From NCBI RefSeq assembly GCF_030376615.1, contig NZ_JARRAB010000013.1, positions 62,001 through 126,000 of the forward strand: DNA of 64,000 nt, written 5' to 3'. Below the pieces are notes generated by a model, which was not told the DNA's origin, ran no database searches, and saw only the letters and a list, made by a program, of their open reading frames with translations. Position numbers and translations under genes: made by a program. This stretch comes from Pseudomonas sp. sp1636 (GTDB taxonomy: Bacteria > Pseudomonadota > Gammaproteobacteria > Pseudomonadales > Pseudomonadaceae). Shown here in pieces: positions 41,910 through 50,746 of this stretch (positions are counted from its first letter, which is position 1; each line of letters begins with the position of its first letter).

Positions 41910-43243
41910 TGGACTACCAGCAGCTCGCCGGCCTGCGCCAGCACCACCCGGCCTGGCGCCTGCTGTGTTCGCCCCATGCGCCGTTGATCGTCAGCTTCCT
42001 CTAGCGCACCTTCCGCGTGCCCAACCTGCGCAGCCTCGACCAGCACAGCCTGGCCTCGCGCCTGGAGGATCACCTCTACGCCTTGCGCCAGACCCAGGGC
42101 GACGAGGCCTTTCCGCGGGCGGCCGCGGCCTACCTCGACGAATGGGCGGACAACGCCAACGGCTGGCTGCGCAAGTACTACCCGGCCAGCGGCGACGAGG
42201 CGCACTTCGAGCTGAGCGCCGCCAGCGAGAAGGCCATCGAATGGCTGACCAGCCTGGGCAAGCGCCAGTTCGTCGGCACCGAGTCGCGCCTGCTGACCAT
42301 CTTCGAGCTGCTCAAGCAGATGGTCGAAGGCAGCGAAACCGACCCCGAAACCCGCATCCATGAGCTGGAGAAGCGCAAGGCCGGCATCGACAGCGAGATC
42401 GCCCAGATCCGCGCCGGCCAGCTCGAACTGATGGACGAGACGCGGGTCAAGGAGCGCTTTCTCGAGGTTGCCGCCGGCGCCCGCAGCCTGCTGGCGGACT
42501 TTCGCGAGGTGGAACAGAACTTCCGCGACCTCGATCGCGCCGTGCGCGAGCGCATCGCCACCTGGGAAGGCAGCAAGGACGAGCTGATCGGCGAGATCTT
42601 CGGCGAGCACGAGGCCATCGCCGACTCCGACCAGGGCCGCAGCTTTCGCGCCTTCTGGGATTTCCTGATGTCGCCGGCGCGCCAGGAGGAACTCTCCGCG
42701 CTGCTGCAACAGGTCTTCGCCCTGGCCCCGGTGCAGAGCCTGGAACCGAACCGGCGCCTGCTGCGCATGCACTACGACTGGCTGGCAGCCGGGGAAACCG
42801 CGCAGCGCACCGTGGCCCGTCTGTCCGAGCAACTGCGCCGCTACCTGGACGACCAGGCCTGGCTGGAGAACCGGCGGATCATGCGCCTGCTGCGCGATAT
42901 CGAGGGTCAGGCTCTGCAGCTGCGCGAACGCCCGCCGAGCGAGCTGGCGTTGAGCCTGGACGCCGCCCCCCCCCGAGCTCAACCTGGCCCTGGATCGGCC
43001 GCTGTACAGCCCGCCGCTGAAGCCGCGGATCGAGCAGCAGATCCTGCTCGAAGGCGAACCCGCAGGCGACCACGACGCGCTGTTCGAGCAGGTACAGATC
43101 GATAAGGCGCGCCTGCTCGGGCAGATCCGCCGCGCCCTGCAGAGCGAGACGCGGATCAACCTCGGCGAACTGCTGCAACGCCACCCGCTGCAGCAGGGCC
43201 TGGCCGAGCTGGTGGCCTACCTGGAACTGGCCGCCAACGACAA
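41909..43243 (+). pseudogene. jetA: Decayed Wadjet component JetA (DUF3375)
   Basis: The frame begins [19 protein letters not shown] and matches JetA, the kleisin-like subunit of the type I Wadjet plasmid-defence complex. Codon 32 is TAG (42002-42004), directly before RTFRVPNLRSLDQHSLASR where relatives read through. The frame is then intact until a run of nine C (42966-42974), where it shifts by +1; the proper C-terminal sequence (ELNLALDRPLYSPP, DALFEQVQIDKARLLGQI) continues in the new frame. It ends abruptly near 43243 at a junction with jetC sequence. Not functional unless both faults are bypassed. Confidence 0.88.
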
Positions 43244-43852
43244 ACTTCGGCAGCGACCTCTCGGCCCTGCGCGAGCTGCCCAACATCACGCTCGAAGAGA
43301 GCTTTTCCGCCTACGGCGCGGCCTTCCGCCGCCGCTTCGGCATCGACAACGAGCAGGCCCTGGAGCTGTTCAGCCAGACCGTGTCGATGAAATCGGTGGG
43401 CAATCTCACCGATTTCGTCCGCGAACACATGCTCGAAGAGCTGCCGATGCAGGCGCGCATCGGCGCGCTGATCAACCACTTCGACGACCTCAATCGCGCC
43501 CACGAGGCGGTGCTCAAGGCCAAGGATCAGATCGCCCGGCTGCGTCCGCTAAGCGAGGACTGCCAGCGCCACGCCACGGTCGCCGCCGAGGCCGAGCACT
43601 TCACCGCCTGCCGCGAGGCGCTGTCGCCCTGGTTCGCCCAACTCAAGGGCGAGTTGCTCGGCAAACGCCTGAGCAACCTGGAACAGGACGGCGCGCGCCT
43701 CGGCGAGCGCCGCGAACAGGGCCAGGCGCGGCGCGACGAGCTGAACCGCGCCATCGCCCAGGACGGCGGCGACCGCCTGGCCGCGATCAAGACCGAGATC
43801 CACGCCAGGAGCGCCGAGCAGCAGCGCCGGCAGAGCCGCGCCGAGCAGTACG
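43244..43852 (+). pseudogene. jetC: Internal fragment of Wadjet SMC-like ATPase JetC
   Basis: In the third frame: FGSDLSALRELPNITLEESF, GAAFRRRFGIDNEQALELF, then SQTVSMKSVGNLTDFVREHM, characteristic of the MukB/SbcC-like JetC subunit just after its head domain, running into a charged coiled coil (LSNLEQDGARLGERREQGQ). The Walker A N-terminus and the whole C-terminal half are missing, as is all of jetB. The left junction with jetA is near 43240-43246 and the right junction with jetD near 43852. Confidence 0.85.
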
Positions 43853-44249
43853 CAACGCCCTGGCCTTTCCCGCCCAGCCGCGGGCGCTGGTGATCCTCGG
43901 CCAGGGTTACGCCCTGGAACGCCTCGGCGACATCCCCTGGCTGCACCAGCAGCCCCTGCACTACTGGGGCGATATCGACAGCCACGGTTTCGCCATTCTC
44001 GACCGCCTGCGCGCGCACCTGCCCCAGGCCAAATCGCTGCTGATGGATCGCGCCACCCTGCTGGAACATAGGGCGCTCTGGGGCCAGGAGCCGGCCGACA
44101 AGCGCTGCAACGCCGAGCTCGGCCGTTTGACCGAGGCCGAGCAGGCGCTCTACCGCGAACTGCGTGAAGACCGCCTCGGTGCACGCCTGCGCCTCGAACA
44201 GGAGCGTGTGCGCTTCGGCTGGCTGCAACAGACGCTGCAAAGGCTCTGA
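43853..44249 (+). pseudogene. jetD: C-terminal fragment of Wadjet nuclease subunit JetD
   Basis: NALAFPAQPRALVILGQGY, then HYWGDIDSHGFAILDRLRAH, which contains the toprim-like acidic motif of JetD (DUF2220 region), the topoisomerase VI-like DNA-cleaving subunit. The normal C-terminus is present to the stop at 44247-44249. The N-terminal half, including DUF3322, has been deleted. It is out of frame with the jetC fragment and has no start of its own. Confidence 0.85.
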
Positions 44250-44331
44250 AACCGGCAGGCGAGCGACGCATTCCGCCAGAGGCCACGCGGCCGCCTGACG
44301 ATGGTGCGCACGGCGCACCCTGGGCGCTGAA

Positions 44332-45048
44332 TCACTCCGGCACCTCGACGCTGACGTGCAGCGCATCGTGGCGCCAGAACTCCAGGTCGCAGTCGATCAG
44401 CCGGCCGTGCTGGTCGCGATTGACCCGCACGATGCGTAGCGCCGGGCTGCCCACCGCCACCTTCAAGGCCGCCGCCGCTTCGCTGTGCAGGGCGGTGGGC
44501 ACCATATCGAAACGCACCCGACCGTAATGAACGCCGTACTCGCGGGCATAGAGTTCGGTCAATGAGCGGGTCAGGTCGTAATCGAGAATGCCGGCGAAGT
44601 AGCTCGGGTTGAGGTAGTGCTCGACATACAGCACCAGGCGCCCGTCGATGCGCCGCGCCCGGCGGATCTGGTAGACGCTGGACAGTGCCGGCAGCGCCAG
44701 TATCTGGCAGATCTCGGCGCTGGCCGGGATCAGCCGCGCGCTCAACACTTCGGTGGCCGGCACCCGTCCCTGCTCATCGACCATGGCGTGAAAGTGGCTG
44801 CGCACCAGCGGGTTGTAAGCCACCCGCGGCGGCGAGACGAACCAGCCGCGGCGCTCCTCGCGGTAGATCAAGCCCTGCGCCTCAAGCTGGCCCAGCGCCT
44901 CGCGCAGGGTGATGCGGGTGGTATCGAACACCTCGCTAAGCTTGCGCTCGGCCGGCAACTGGCTGCCGGAAGGCAGCAGGCCATGCTCGATCTGTTCCTC
45001 TAAGGCCCGGCAGATGGCAGTGACTGCCCGTGGCGTTGCATCACCCAT
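44332..45048 (-). CDS. GntR-family regulator with UTRA domain (HutC/PhnF type)
   Basis: 238 residues. The N-terminal winged helix reads LEEQIEHGLLPSGSQLPAERKLSEVF then TTRITLREALGQLEAQGLIYREE; the UTRA effector domain occupies about 80-235. The ATG at 45048 (MGDATPRAV) has a G-rich site GGGGG upstream. A palindrome TGGACTAGTCCA lies 16 bp before the start and a related one precedes the transporter operon, so it likely represses both. The effector is probably an organophosphonate or phosphate ester, inferred from the neighbours. Confidence 0.9.
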   Translation of the reverse strand: MGDATPRAVTAICRALEEQIEHGLLPSGSQLPAERKLSEVFDTTRITLREALGQLEAQGLIYREERRGWFVSPPRVAYNPLVRSHFHAMVDEQGRVPATEVLSARLIPASAEICQILALPALSSVYQIRRARRIDGRLVLYVEHYLNPSYFAGILDYDLTRSLTELYAREYGVHYGRVRFDMVPTALHSEAAAALKVAVGSPALRIVRVNRDQHGRLIDCDLEFWRHDALHVSVEVPE

Positions 45049-45063
45049 CAAGACCCCCACAAC

Positions 45064-45075
45064 TGGACTAGTCCA
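45064..45075. promoter_or_regulatory. UTRA-regulator operator 1 (TGGACTAGTCCA)
   Basis: A perfect 12-bp palindrome immediately upstream of the regulator gene, placed for autoregulation. It is identical at 9 of 12 positions to the site at 45337-45348. Confidence 0.72.
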
Positions 45076-45336
45076 AATCGGCCTGCGAGCCTGAAACGGC
45101 TCGTACAGCCTCGACAATCATGTTTCAAGGTTAAGCAGTCTAGATGACCGAGCCATGACAACACTCTTTCAAGGCGGGCCTAAAACCGCCGAGGCATGGA
45201 TAAAACGGCAAATAATCGGGCGCTTATTCATGGTCTACGCTTGTTATTCGCCAGTTTGGCGAAGCGTTCGCAGATCGGCAAATGAGCCGCCTACATAAAA
45301 CTGTCATTTAACTGGCCTAACTTGACCCGGCCTTAC

Positions 45337-45348
45337 TGATCTAGACCA
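45337..45348. promoter_or_regulatory. UTRA-regulator operator 2 (TGATCTAGACCA)
   Basis: A near-palindrome centred on CTAG, 43 bp before the start of the binding-protein gene, where bound repressor would block transcription. It shares TGnnCTAGnCCA with operator 1. A weaker CTAG match, GTCTAGATGACC, starts near 45139. Confidence 0.65.
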
Positions 45349-45390
45349 GAACTTTCCACCGCACGCACTTTGATCGCAAAGGAGTTTCCC

Positions 45391-46449
45391 ATGAAGCAAC
45401 TGCTGCTGGCGTCACTAATGGGCTCGGCCATCGCCCTGGCCACCTCGGCCATGGCCGCTGAAACGGACTTGCAAGCACTGGAACAGGCTGCGCGCGCCGA
45501 AGGCGCGGTGAACAGCGTGGGCATGCCCGATAGCTGGGCCAACTGGAAGGACACCTGGGTCGACCTGGAAAAGCGCTATGCCCTCAAGCACATGGACACC
45601 GACATGAGCTCGGCCCAGGAAATCGCCAAGTTCGCCGCCGAGAAAGAAAATGCCACCGCCGACATCGGCGATGTCGGTGCCGCCTTCGGCCCCATCGCCG
45701 TGCAGCAGGGGGTGACCCAGCCGTACAAGCCGAGCACCTGGGAGCAGATCCCGGCCTGGGCCAAGGATCAGGACGGCCACTGGATGCTGGCCTATACCGG
45801 CTCCATCGCCTTTATCGTCAACAAGCAGCTGGTCAAGGACATCCCGACCAGCTGGGCCGACCTGAAGACCGGCACATACAAGGTGTCTGCCGGTGACGTC
45901 AGCACCGCCGCGCAGGCGGTTAACGGGGTGCTGGCCGCCGCCATCGCCATGGGCGGCAATGAAGGCAACGTCAAACCGGCACTGGAGCTATACGCCGAAC
46001 TGGCCAAGCAAGGCCGCCTGTCGCTGGCCAACCCGACCATCCAGACCCTGGAAAAAGGCGAAGTGGAAGTCGGCGTGGTCTGGGACTTCAACGGCCTGAG
46101 CTACCGCGACCAGATCGACCCCGAACGCTTCGAGGTGCTGATCCCTTCTGACGGCTCGGTCATCTCCGGCTACAGCACCATCATCAACAAGTGGGCGAAA
46201 AACCCCAACGCGGCCAAGCTGGCCCGCGAATACATCCTCAGCGACGCCGGCCAGATCAACCTGGCCAAGGGCAACGCCCGGCCGATCCGCGCCGAGCACC
46301 TGAGCCTGCCGGCCGAGGTGCAGGCCAAGCTGCTGCCCCAGGCACAGTACGCCAAGGTGCAGCCGATCAAGGATGCGGCCGTCTGGGAAGCCACCTCCAA
46401 AGCCCTGCCGCGCCTGTGGCAAGAGCACGTCATCATCCATATGAACTAA
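45391..46449 (+). CDS. ABC transporter periplasmic binding protein, 2-aminoethylphosphonate type
   Basis: 352 residues with a Sec signal ending MAA (about residue 22). The fold is that of the iron/spermidine/2-AEP binding cluster: IGDVGAAFGPIAVQQGV, YTGSIAFIVNKQLVKD, SWADLKTGTYKVS and GYSTIINKWAKNPNAAKLARE. The start after AAAGGAGTTTCCC is clear. It heads an operon with two permeases, an ATPase and two phosphatase-like enzymes, which argues for a phosphorus compound as substrate. PhnS of 2-aminoethylphosphonate uptake is the nearest named type; the exact ligand is unproven. Confidence 0.85.
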   Translation: MKQLLLASLMGSAIALATSAMAAETDLQALEQAARAEGAVNSVGMPDSWANWKDTWVDLEKRYALKHMDTDMSSAQEIAKFAAEKENATADIGDVGAAFGPIAVQQGVTQPYKPSTWEQIPAWAKDQDGHWMLAYTGSIAFIVNKQLVKDIPTSWADLKTGTYKVSAGDVSTAAQAVNGVLAAAIAMGGNEGNVKPALELYAELAKQGRLSLANPTIQTLEKGEVEVGVVWDFNGLSYRDQIDPERFEVLIPSDGSVISGYSTIINKWAKNPNAAKLAREYILSDAGQINLAKGNARPIRAEHLSLPAEVQAKLLPQAQYAKVQPIKDAAVWEATSKALPRLWQEHVIIHMN

Positions 46450-46456
46450 TCCAATC

Positions 46457-46484
46457 GGGCCCTGGGCTGTACCCGCCAGGGCCG
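46457..46484 (+). other. Intercistronic stem-loop after the binding-protein gene
   Basis: GGCCCTGG (46458-46465) pairs with CCAGGGCC (46476-46483) around a 10-base loop. There is no T tract. Such hairpins often protect binding-protein mRNA from 3' decay and raise its level over the downstream transporter genes. Confidence 0.6.
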
Positions 46485-46508
46485 CTTCGGTTGCTAAGGC
46501 GTTTAACC

Positions 46509-47315
46509 ATGTCGCACAACGTCATCCTCGTCGTACTGGATGGCCTGAGTTTCCAGGTGGCCCAGCATGCGCTGGGCCATTTGCAGGCTTACTGCCAGGC
46601 CGGGCGCGCCGCGCTGTACAAGCTCGACTGTGAACTGCCGGCACTCTCGCGGCCACTCTACGAAGCCATACTCACCGGGGTTGCGCCCATCGACAGCGGC
46701 ATCGTGCATAACGATGTGGTGCGCCTATCGAGGCAACGCAGCCTCTTCCATTACGCCCGCGACGCCGGCCTGACCACCGCTGCCGCGGCCTATCACTGGA
46801 TCAGCGAGCTGTACAACCGCGCCCCCTTCCAGGCGGCCCGCGACCGCCACACGGCGGACGAGGCGCTGCCGATTCAATACGGCCATTTCTACTACGCCGA
46901 CCATTACCCGGACTCGCACCTGTTCGCCGATGCCGACAGCCTGCGCCAGCGCCATCGACCCAACCTGCTGCTGGTGCACCCGATGAATATCGATGACGCC
47001 GGCCACAAGCATGGCCTCGATAGCCCGCAATACCGCAACAGCGCACGTCGGGCCGATGTGCTCTTGGCCGAATACCTGCAGACCTGGCTGGAGGCCGGCT
47101 ACCAGATTCTAGTCACCGCCGACCACGGCATGAATAACGACCGCTCGCACAACGGCCTGCTGGCGGAAGAGCGCGAAGTGCCGCTGATCGTGCTCGGCAG
47201 CGCCTTCAGCCTCGACCCCAGCGCCCAGCCCAAGCAGCTGGAGCTGTGCGGCACGGTCTGCGAGCTGCTGGGCGTGGCCCATGACAAGCCCTTCTGCCGG
47301 GAGCTGTTAGCATGA
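46509..47315 (+). CDS. Alkaline-phosphatase-superfamily hydrolase
   Basis: 268 residues. NVILVVLDGLSFQ holds the first metal Asp; a candidate nucleophile is the serine in LPALSRPLYEAI. Further metal ligands fall in HPMNIDDAGHKHG and VTADHGMNNDRSHNG. This arrangement fits phosphonoacetate hydrolase/nucleotide pyrophosphatase-like enzymes. No signal peptide, so it would act in the cytoplasm on the imported compound. The stop overlaps the permease start as ATGA (47312-47315). Confidence 0.85.
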   Translation: MSHNVILVVLDGLSFQVAQHALGHLQAYCQAGRAALYKLDCELPALSRPLYEAILTGVAPIDSGIVHNDVVRLSRQRSLFHYARDAGLTTAAAAYHWISELYNRAPFQAARDRHTADEALPIQYGHFYYADHYPDSHLFADADSLRQRHRPNLLLVHPMNIDDAGHKHGLDSPQYRNSARRADVLLAEYLQTWLEAGYQILVTADHGMNNDRSHNGLLAEEREVPLIVLGSAFSLDPSAQPKQLELCGTVCELLGVAHDKPFCRELLA

Positions 47316-48154
47316 TGCCCGCCCTGCGTGGCAAGTGGCTGGCCTTGCTGTGCCTGCTGCCCTTTGCCCTGTTCTTTATCGCCTTCCAGGTCGCCCCGCT
47401 GCTCTGGGTAGCCACTCACAGCCTCAATAGCGGCGCTGGCTGGGGCCTGGGCAATTTCCAGGAAGCCCTGGCCTCGCCCTTCTACCGCCAGGCGATCCGT
47501 CACAGCCTGGAAGTGAGCTTCTGGTCGAGCCTGATCGGCATCAGCATCGCCATCCTCGGCAGCTATTCGCTGCGCCAGGTCGACAGCAAGCTGCGCGACT
47601 TCGTCATGGCCTTCTCCAATATGACCAGCAACTTCTCCGGGGTGCCGCTGGCTTTCGCTTTCATTATCTTGCTCGGTTTCAACGGTGCGCTGACCATCCT
47701 GCTCAAGCAGATGGGCATCATCGAAGACTTCAACCTCTACTCCAAGACCGGCCTGATCGTGCTCTACAGCTACTTTCAGATCCCGCTGGGGGTACTGCTG
47801 CTCTACCCGGCCTTCGATGCCCTGCACCAAGACTGGCGCGAATCCGCCGAGCTGCTGGGCGCCAATGCCTGGCAATTCTGGCGGCATATCGGCCTGCCGG
47901 TGATGGCTCCGGCCTTGCTCGGCACCTTCGTCATCCTCCTGGCCAACGCCCTGGGCGCCTACGCCACCGTGTACGCCCTGACCACCGGCAACTTCAACAT
48001 CCTGCCGATTCGAATTGCCGCCATGGTTTCCGGCGATATCTTCCTCGACCCGAATATGGCCAGCGCCCTGGCGATGATCCTGGTCGGTCTGATGACCCTG
48101 ATCACCGTGATTCACCAATGGCTGCTGCGCCGGAGCTACCATGTCGCCCGCTGA
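47312..48154 (+). CDS. ABC transporter permease 1 (2-AEP/phosphonate type)
   Basis: 280 residues with six membrane segments. The EAA loop that docks the ATPase reads ESAELLGANAWQFWRHIGLPVMAPALLG. N-terminal GKWLALLCLLPFALFFIAFQVAP is typical of PotB/PhnU-like permeases. Overlaps the preceding gene by four bases and the next by 14, so translation is coupled. Confidence 0.9.
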   Translation: MMPALRGKWLALLCLLPFALFFIAFQVAPLLWVATHSLNSGAGWGLGNFQEALASPFYRQAIRHSLEVSFWSSLIGISIAILGSYSLRQVDSKLRDFVMAFSNMTSNFSGVPLAFAFIILLGFNGALTILLKQMGIIEDFNLYSKTGLIVLYSYFQIPLGVLLLYPAFDALHQDWRESAELLGANAWQFWRHIGLPVMAPALLGTFVILLANALGAYATVYALTTGNFNILPIRIAAMVSGDIFLDPNMASALAMILVGLMTLITVIHQWLLRRSYHVAR

Positions 48155-48935
48155 AAACCGCTCACCGCTGTTCCACCAAGTGGTGGTCTACGGCCTGTTC
48201 ATCATTCTTCTGCTGCCGCTACTGGGCACCCTGCTCTATTCGCTGTCCAGCAGCTGGTCGGCGAGCATTCTGCCCAGCGGCCTGACCTTCAAGTGGTACC
48301 TGGCGCTATGGAGCGACGAGCGTTTCCTGGCCGCCTTCGGCCGCTCGCTGCTGGTCTGCTTTGCCGCCCTGGCGCTGGCCTTGCTGCTGATTCTGCCGCT
48401 GTTGTTCGTGATTCATTACCACTTCCCCAAGCTGGACGCGCTGATGAACGTGCTGATCCTGCTGCCGTTCGCCATCCCCCCGGTGGTGTCCTCGGTGGGG
48501 CTGATGCAGCTGTTCGCCGGCGGCCCCTTGGCGATTCTCGGCACGCCCTGGATCCTCATCGGCACCTACTTCACCATCGCCCTGCCCTTTATGTACCGGG
48601 CGATCAGCAACAACCTACAGGCCATCAACCTGCGCGACCTGATGGACGCCGCCCACCTGCTGGGAGCCAGCACCTGGCGCGCGGCTTTTATGGTGGTGCT
48701 GCCCAACCTGCGCAAGGGCCTGATGGTCTCGGTGTTCCTCTCCTTCAGCTTCCTGTTCGGTGAATTCGTCTTCGCCAACCTGCTGGTCGGCAGCCGCTAC
48801 GAGACCCTGCAGGTCTACCTGTACAACATGCGCAACGACAGCGGCCACTTCACCAGCGCCCTGGTGATCTCCTACTTTATGTTCGTGCTGCTGATGACCT
48901 GGGCGGCCAACCGCTTGAACCAGGATAAATCGTGA
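48141..48935 (+). CDS. ABC transporter permease 2 (2-AEP/phosphonate type)
   Basis: 264 residues, six membrane segments. The EAA loop reads MDAAHLLGASTWRAAFMVVLPNLRKGL. It resembles PotC/PhnV-like partners and forms a heterodimer with permease 1. The start overlaps the previous gene by 14 bp. The following 91 bp before the ATPase gene contain a good ribosome site (AAGGATCTGCA). Confidence 0.9.
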   Translation: MSPAENRSPLFHQVVVYGLFIILLLPLLGTLLYSLSSSWSASILPSGLTFKWYLALWSDERFLAAFGRSLLVCFAALALALLLILPLLFVIHYHFPKLDALMNVLILLPFAIPPVVSSVGLMQLFAGGPLAILGTPWILIGTYFTIALPFMYRAISNNLQAINLRDLMDAAHLLGASTWRAAFMVVLPNLRKGLMVSVFLSFSFLFGEFVFANLLVGSRYETLQVYLYNMRNDSGHFTSALVISYFMFVLLMTWAANRLNQDKS

Positions 48936-49026
48936 TCGTTCACGCGTGCAGGAGCCCGCGCGCCAGCGATCCACGCGAACACCGATACGAGCCGGCGCCT
49001 GTGACGACCGTCAATAAGGATCTGCA

Positions 49027-50016
49027 ATGAGTTACCTGTCTATTCAAGGCCTGCATAAAAGCTATGGCCCCACCGCCATCTTCAGCGACATCAACTGCGA
49101 GATCGGCAAGGGCGAATTCATCACCCTGCTCGGCCCCTCCGGCTGCGGCAAGTCCACCCTGCTGCGCTGCGTCGCCGGCCTGACCGGAGTCAACGGCGGA
49201 CAGATACGCCTCGATGGCCAGGATCTGCTGCCGGTCGCCCCGCAGAAACGCGGCATCGGCATGGTGTTCCAGAGCTACGCGCTGTTCCCCAATATGACCG
49301 TGCAGCAGAACGTCGCCTTCGGCCTGCGCATGCAAAAGGTCAAGGGCAGCGAGGCCGAGCAGCGGGTCAAGGAGGTGCTGGAGCTGGTCGAGCTCAATGA
49401 CTTCGCCGGGCGCTATCCGCAACAGCTGTCCGGCGGTCAATGCCAGCGCGTGGCCCTGGCCCGCTCGCTGGTCACCCGCCCGCGCCTGCTGCTGCTCGAC
49501 GAGCCGCTGTCGGCCCTCGATGCACGGATTCGCAAACACCTGCGCGAGCAGATCCGGCAGATCCAGCGCGAATTGGGCCTGACCACTGTCTTCGTCACCC
49601 ACGACCAGGAGGAAGCCCTGGTCATGTCCGACCGTATCTTCCTGATGAACGCCGGCCAGATCGTCCAGAGCGGCGATGCCGAGACCCTCTACACGGCACC
49701 GGCGGATGCCTTTGCCGCCGGCTTTATCGGCAACTACAACCTGCTCGATGCCGCAACCGCCAGCCGCCTGTTCGGTCGAGCGATCGGCAGCAGTGTCGCC
49801 ATCCGCCCGGAAGCCATCCAGATCGGCGCACAAGGCAGCATCGCCGCGCAGATCCGCAGCCACAGCCTGCTCGGCAACGTCATCCGCTACCGTGTCGAGG
49901 CAGGCGGCGTCGAACTGCTGGTCGATGTACTGAATCGCTCGGCCAGCGACATGCACGCCTGCGGCCAGTGCATCAAGCTGAACATCGAAGACTCTGCAAT
50001 TTGTGAGGTGGCCTGA
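49027..50016 (+). CDS. ABC transporter ATP-binding protein (2-AEP/phosphonate type)
   Basis: 329 residues. Walker A GPSGCGKSTLL, Q-loop GMVFQSYALFPNMTV, signature LSGGQCQRVALAR, Walker B LLLLDEPLSALDA and the switch histidine in VTHDQEEALVMSD. The C-terminal ~100 residues form a TOBE-like regulatory domain (SVAIRPEAIQIG). Energises import by the two permeases. The stop TGA shares a base with the ATG of the HAD gene (TGATG). Confidence 0.94.
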   Translation: MSYLSIQGLHKSYGPTAIFSDINCEIGKGEFITLLGPSGCGKSTLLRCVAGLTGVNGGQIRLDGQDLLPVAPQKRGIGMVFQSYALFPNMTVQQNVAFGLRMQKVKGSEAEQRVKEVLELVELNDFAGRYPQQLSGGQCQRVALARSLVTRPRLLLLDEPLSALDARIRKHLREQIRQIQRELGLTTVFVTHDQEEALVMSDRIFLMNAGQIVQSGDAETLYTAPADAFAAGFIGNYNLLDAATASRLFGRAIGSSVAIRPEAIQIGAQGSIAAQIRSHSLLGNVIRYRVEAGGVELLVDVLNRSASDMHACGQCIKLNIEDSAICEVA

Positions 50017-50669
50017 TGGCCCTGGCAATTTTCGACCTGGATGAAACCCTGATCGGCGGCGACTGCGCCAGCCTGTGGAGCACGGAAATGGTCAAGCTCG
50101 GCTGGGCCGACGGCGAGCGCTTTATCGCCCGCGAGCAGGCCCTGATGCGCCAGTACAGCGCCGGCGAACTGGCCATGGAAGACTACATGGCCTACACCCT
50201 CTCGCCCCTGGTGGGACGCACGCCCGAGGAAGTCGCCCAGGTGGTCGAGCCCTTTGTCGAAGAAGTGATCGAACCGATTTTCTACCACGACGCCATCCGC
50301 TGCCTGAGCAACCACCGGATCGCCGGTGACCGCATTCTGCTGATTTCCGCCTCGGCGCACTTCCTGGTCAGCGCCATCGCCAGCCGCCTCAAGGTCGAAG
50401 AAGTGCTCGCCATCGACCTGGAACAACAGCACGGCCACTACAGCGGCAAAACCCAGGGCGTGCTGACCTACCGCGAAGGCAAAGTCAGGCGTCTGCACAG
50501 CTGGCTGGAAGAACACGGCGAAAGCCTCGCAGGGGCCTACTTCTACTCCGATTCGCGCAACGACCTGCCGCTGCTGCGAGTGGTCGACAAACCCCACGCG
50601 GTCAACCCCGATCCAACCCTGCGGCAACACGCACAACAAGCCGGCTGGCCGATTCTGCACTGGCGCTGA
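50016..50669 (+). CDS. HAD-IB family phosphatase
   Basis: 217 residues. HAD motif I is FDLDETLIGGD with nucleophile Asp; motif II is LLISASAHFLV; motif III/IV YFYSDSRNDLPLL. The insert is the helical cap of the SerB-like subfamily. It probably removes phosphate from the product of the alkaline-phosphatase-like enzyme or from the imported ester. Last gene of the operon, coupled by a one-base overlap. Confidence 0.88.
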   Translation: MALAIFDLDETLIGGDCASLWSTEMVKLGWADGERFIAREQALMRQYSAGELAMEDYMAYTLSPLVGRTPEEVAQVVEPFVEEVIEPIFYHDAIRCLSNHRIAGDRILLISASAHFLVSAIASRLKVEEVLAIDLEQQHGHYSGKTQGVLTYREGKVRRLHSWLEEHGESLAGAYFYSDSRNDLPLLRVVDKPHAVNPDPTLRQHAQQAGWPILHWR

Positions 50670-50746
50670 TGCAAAACGGAAACTGGCGTGCGCAGGCCAT
50701 CACAGGCTATAAAGCGCCCCACCGCCGATAACTGCACCACGCCACC

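Noticed and set aside
42017..43105. Reading jetA as an intact 362-residue gene from the GTG at 42017
   Set aside because: Its front lacks the first 36 JetA residues and its end is nonsense after the C tract, while the true C-terminus continues in another frame.
43212..44249. 345-codon frame across the Wadjet remnant taken as one protein
   Set aside because: It joins jetA and jetD pieces through out-of-frame jetC sequence; the middle is not protein-like.
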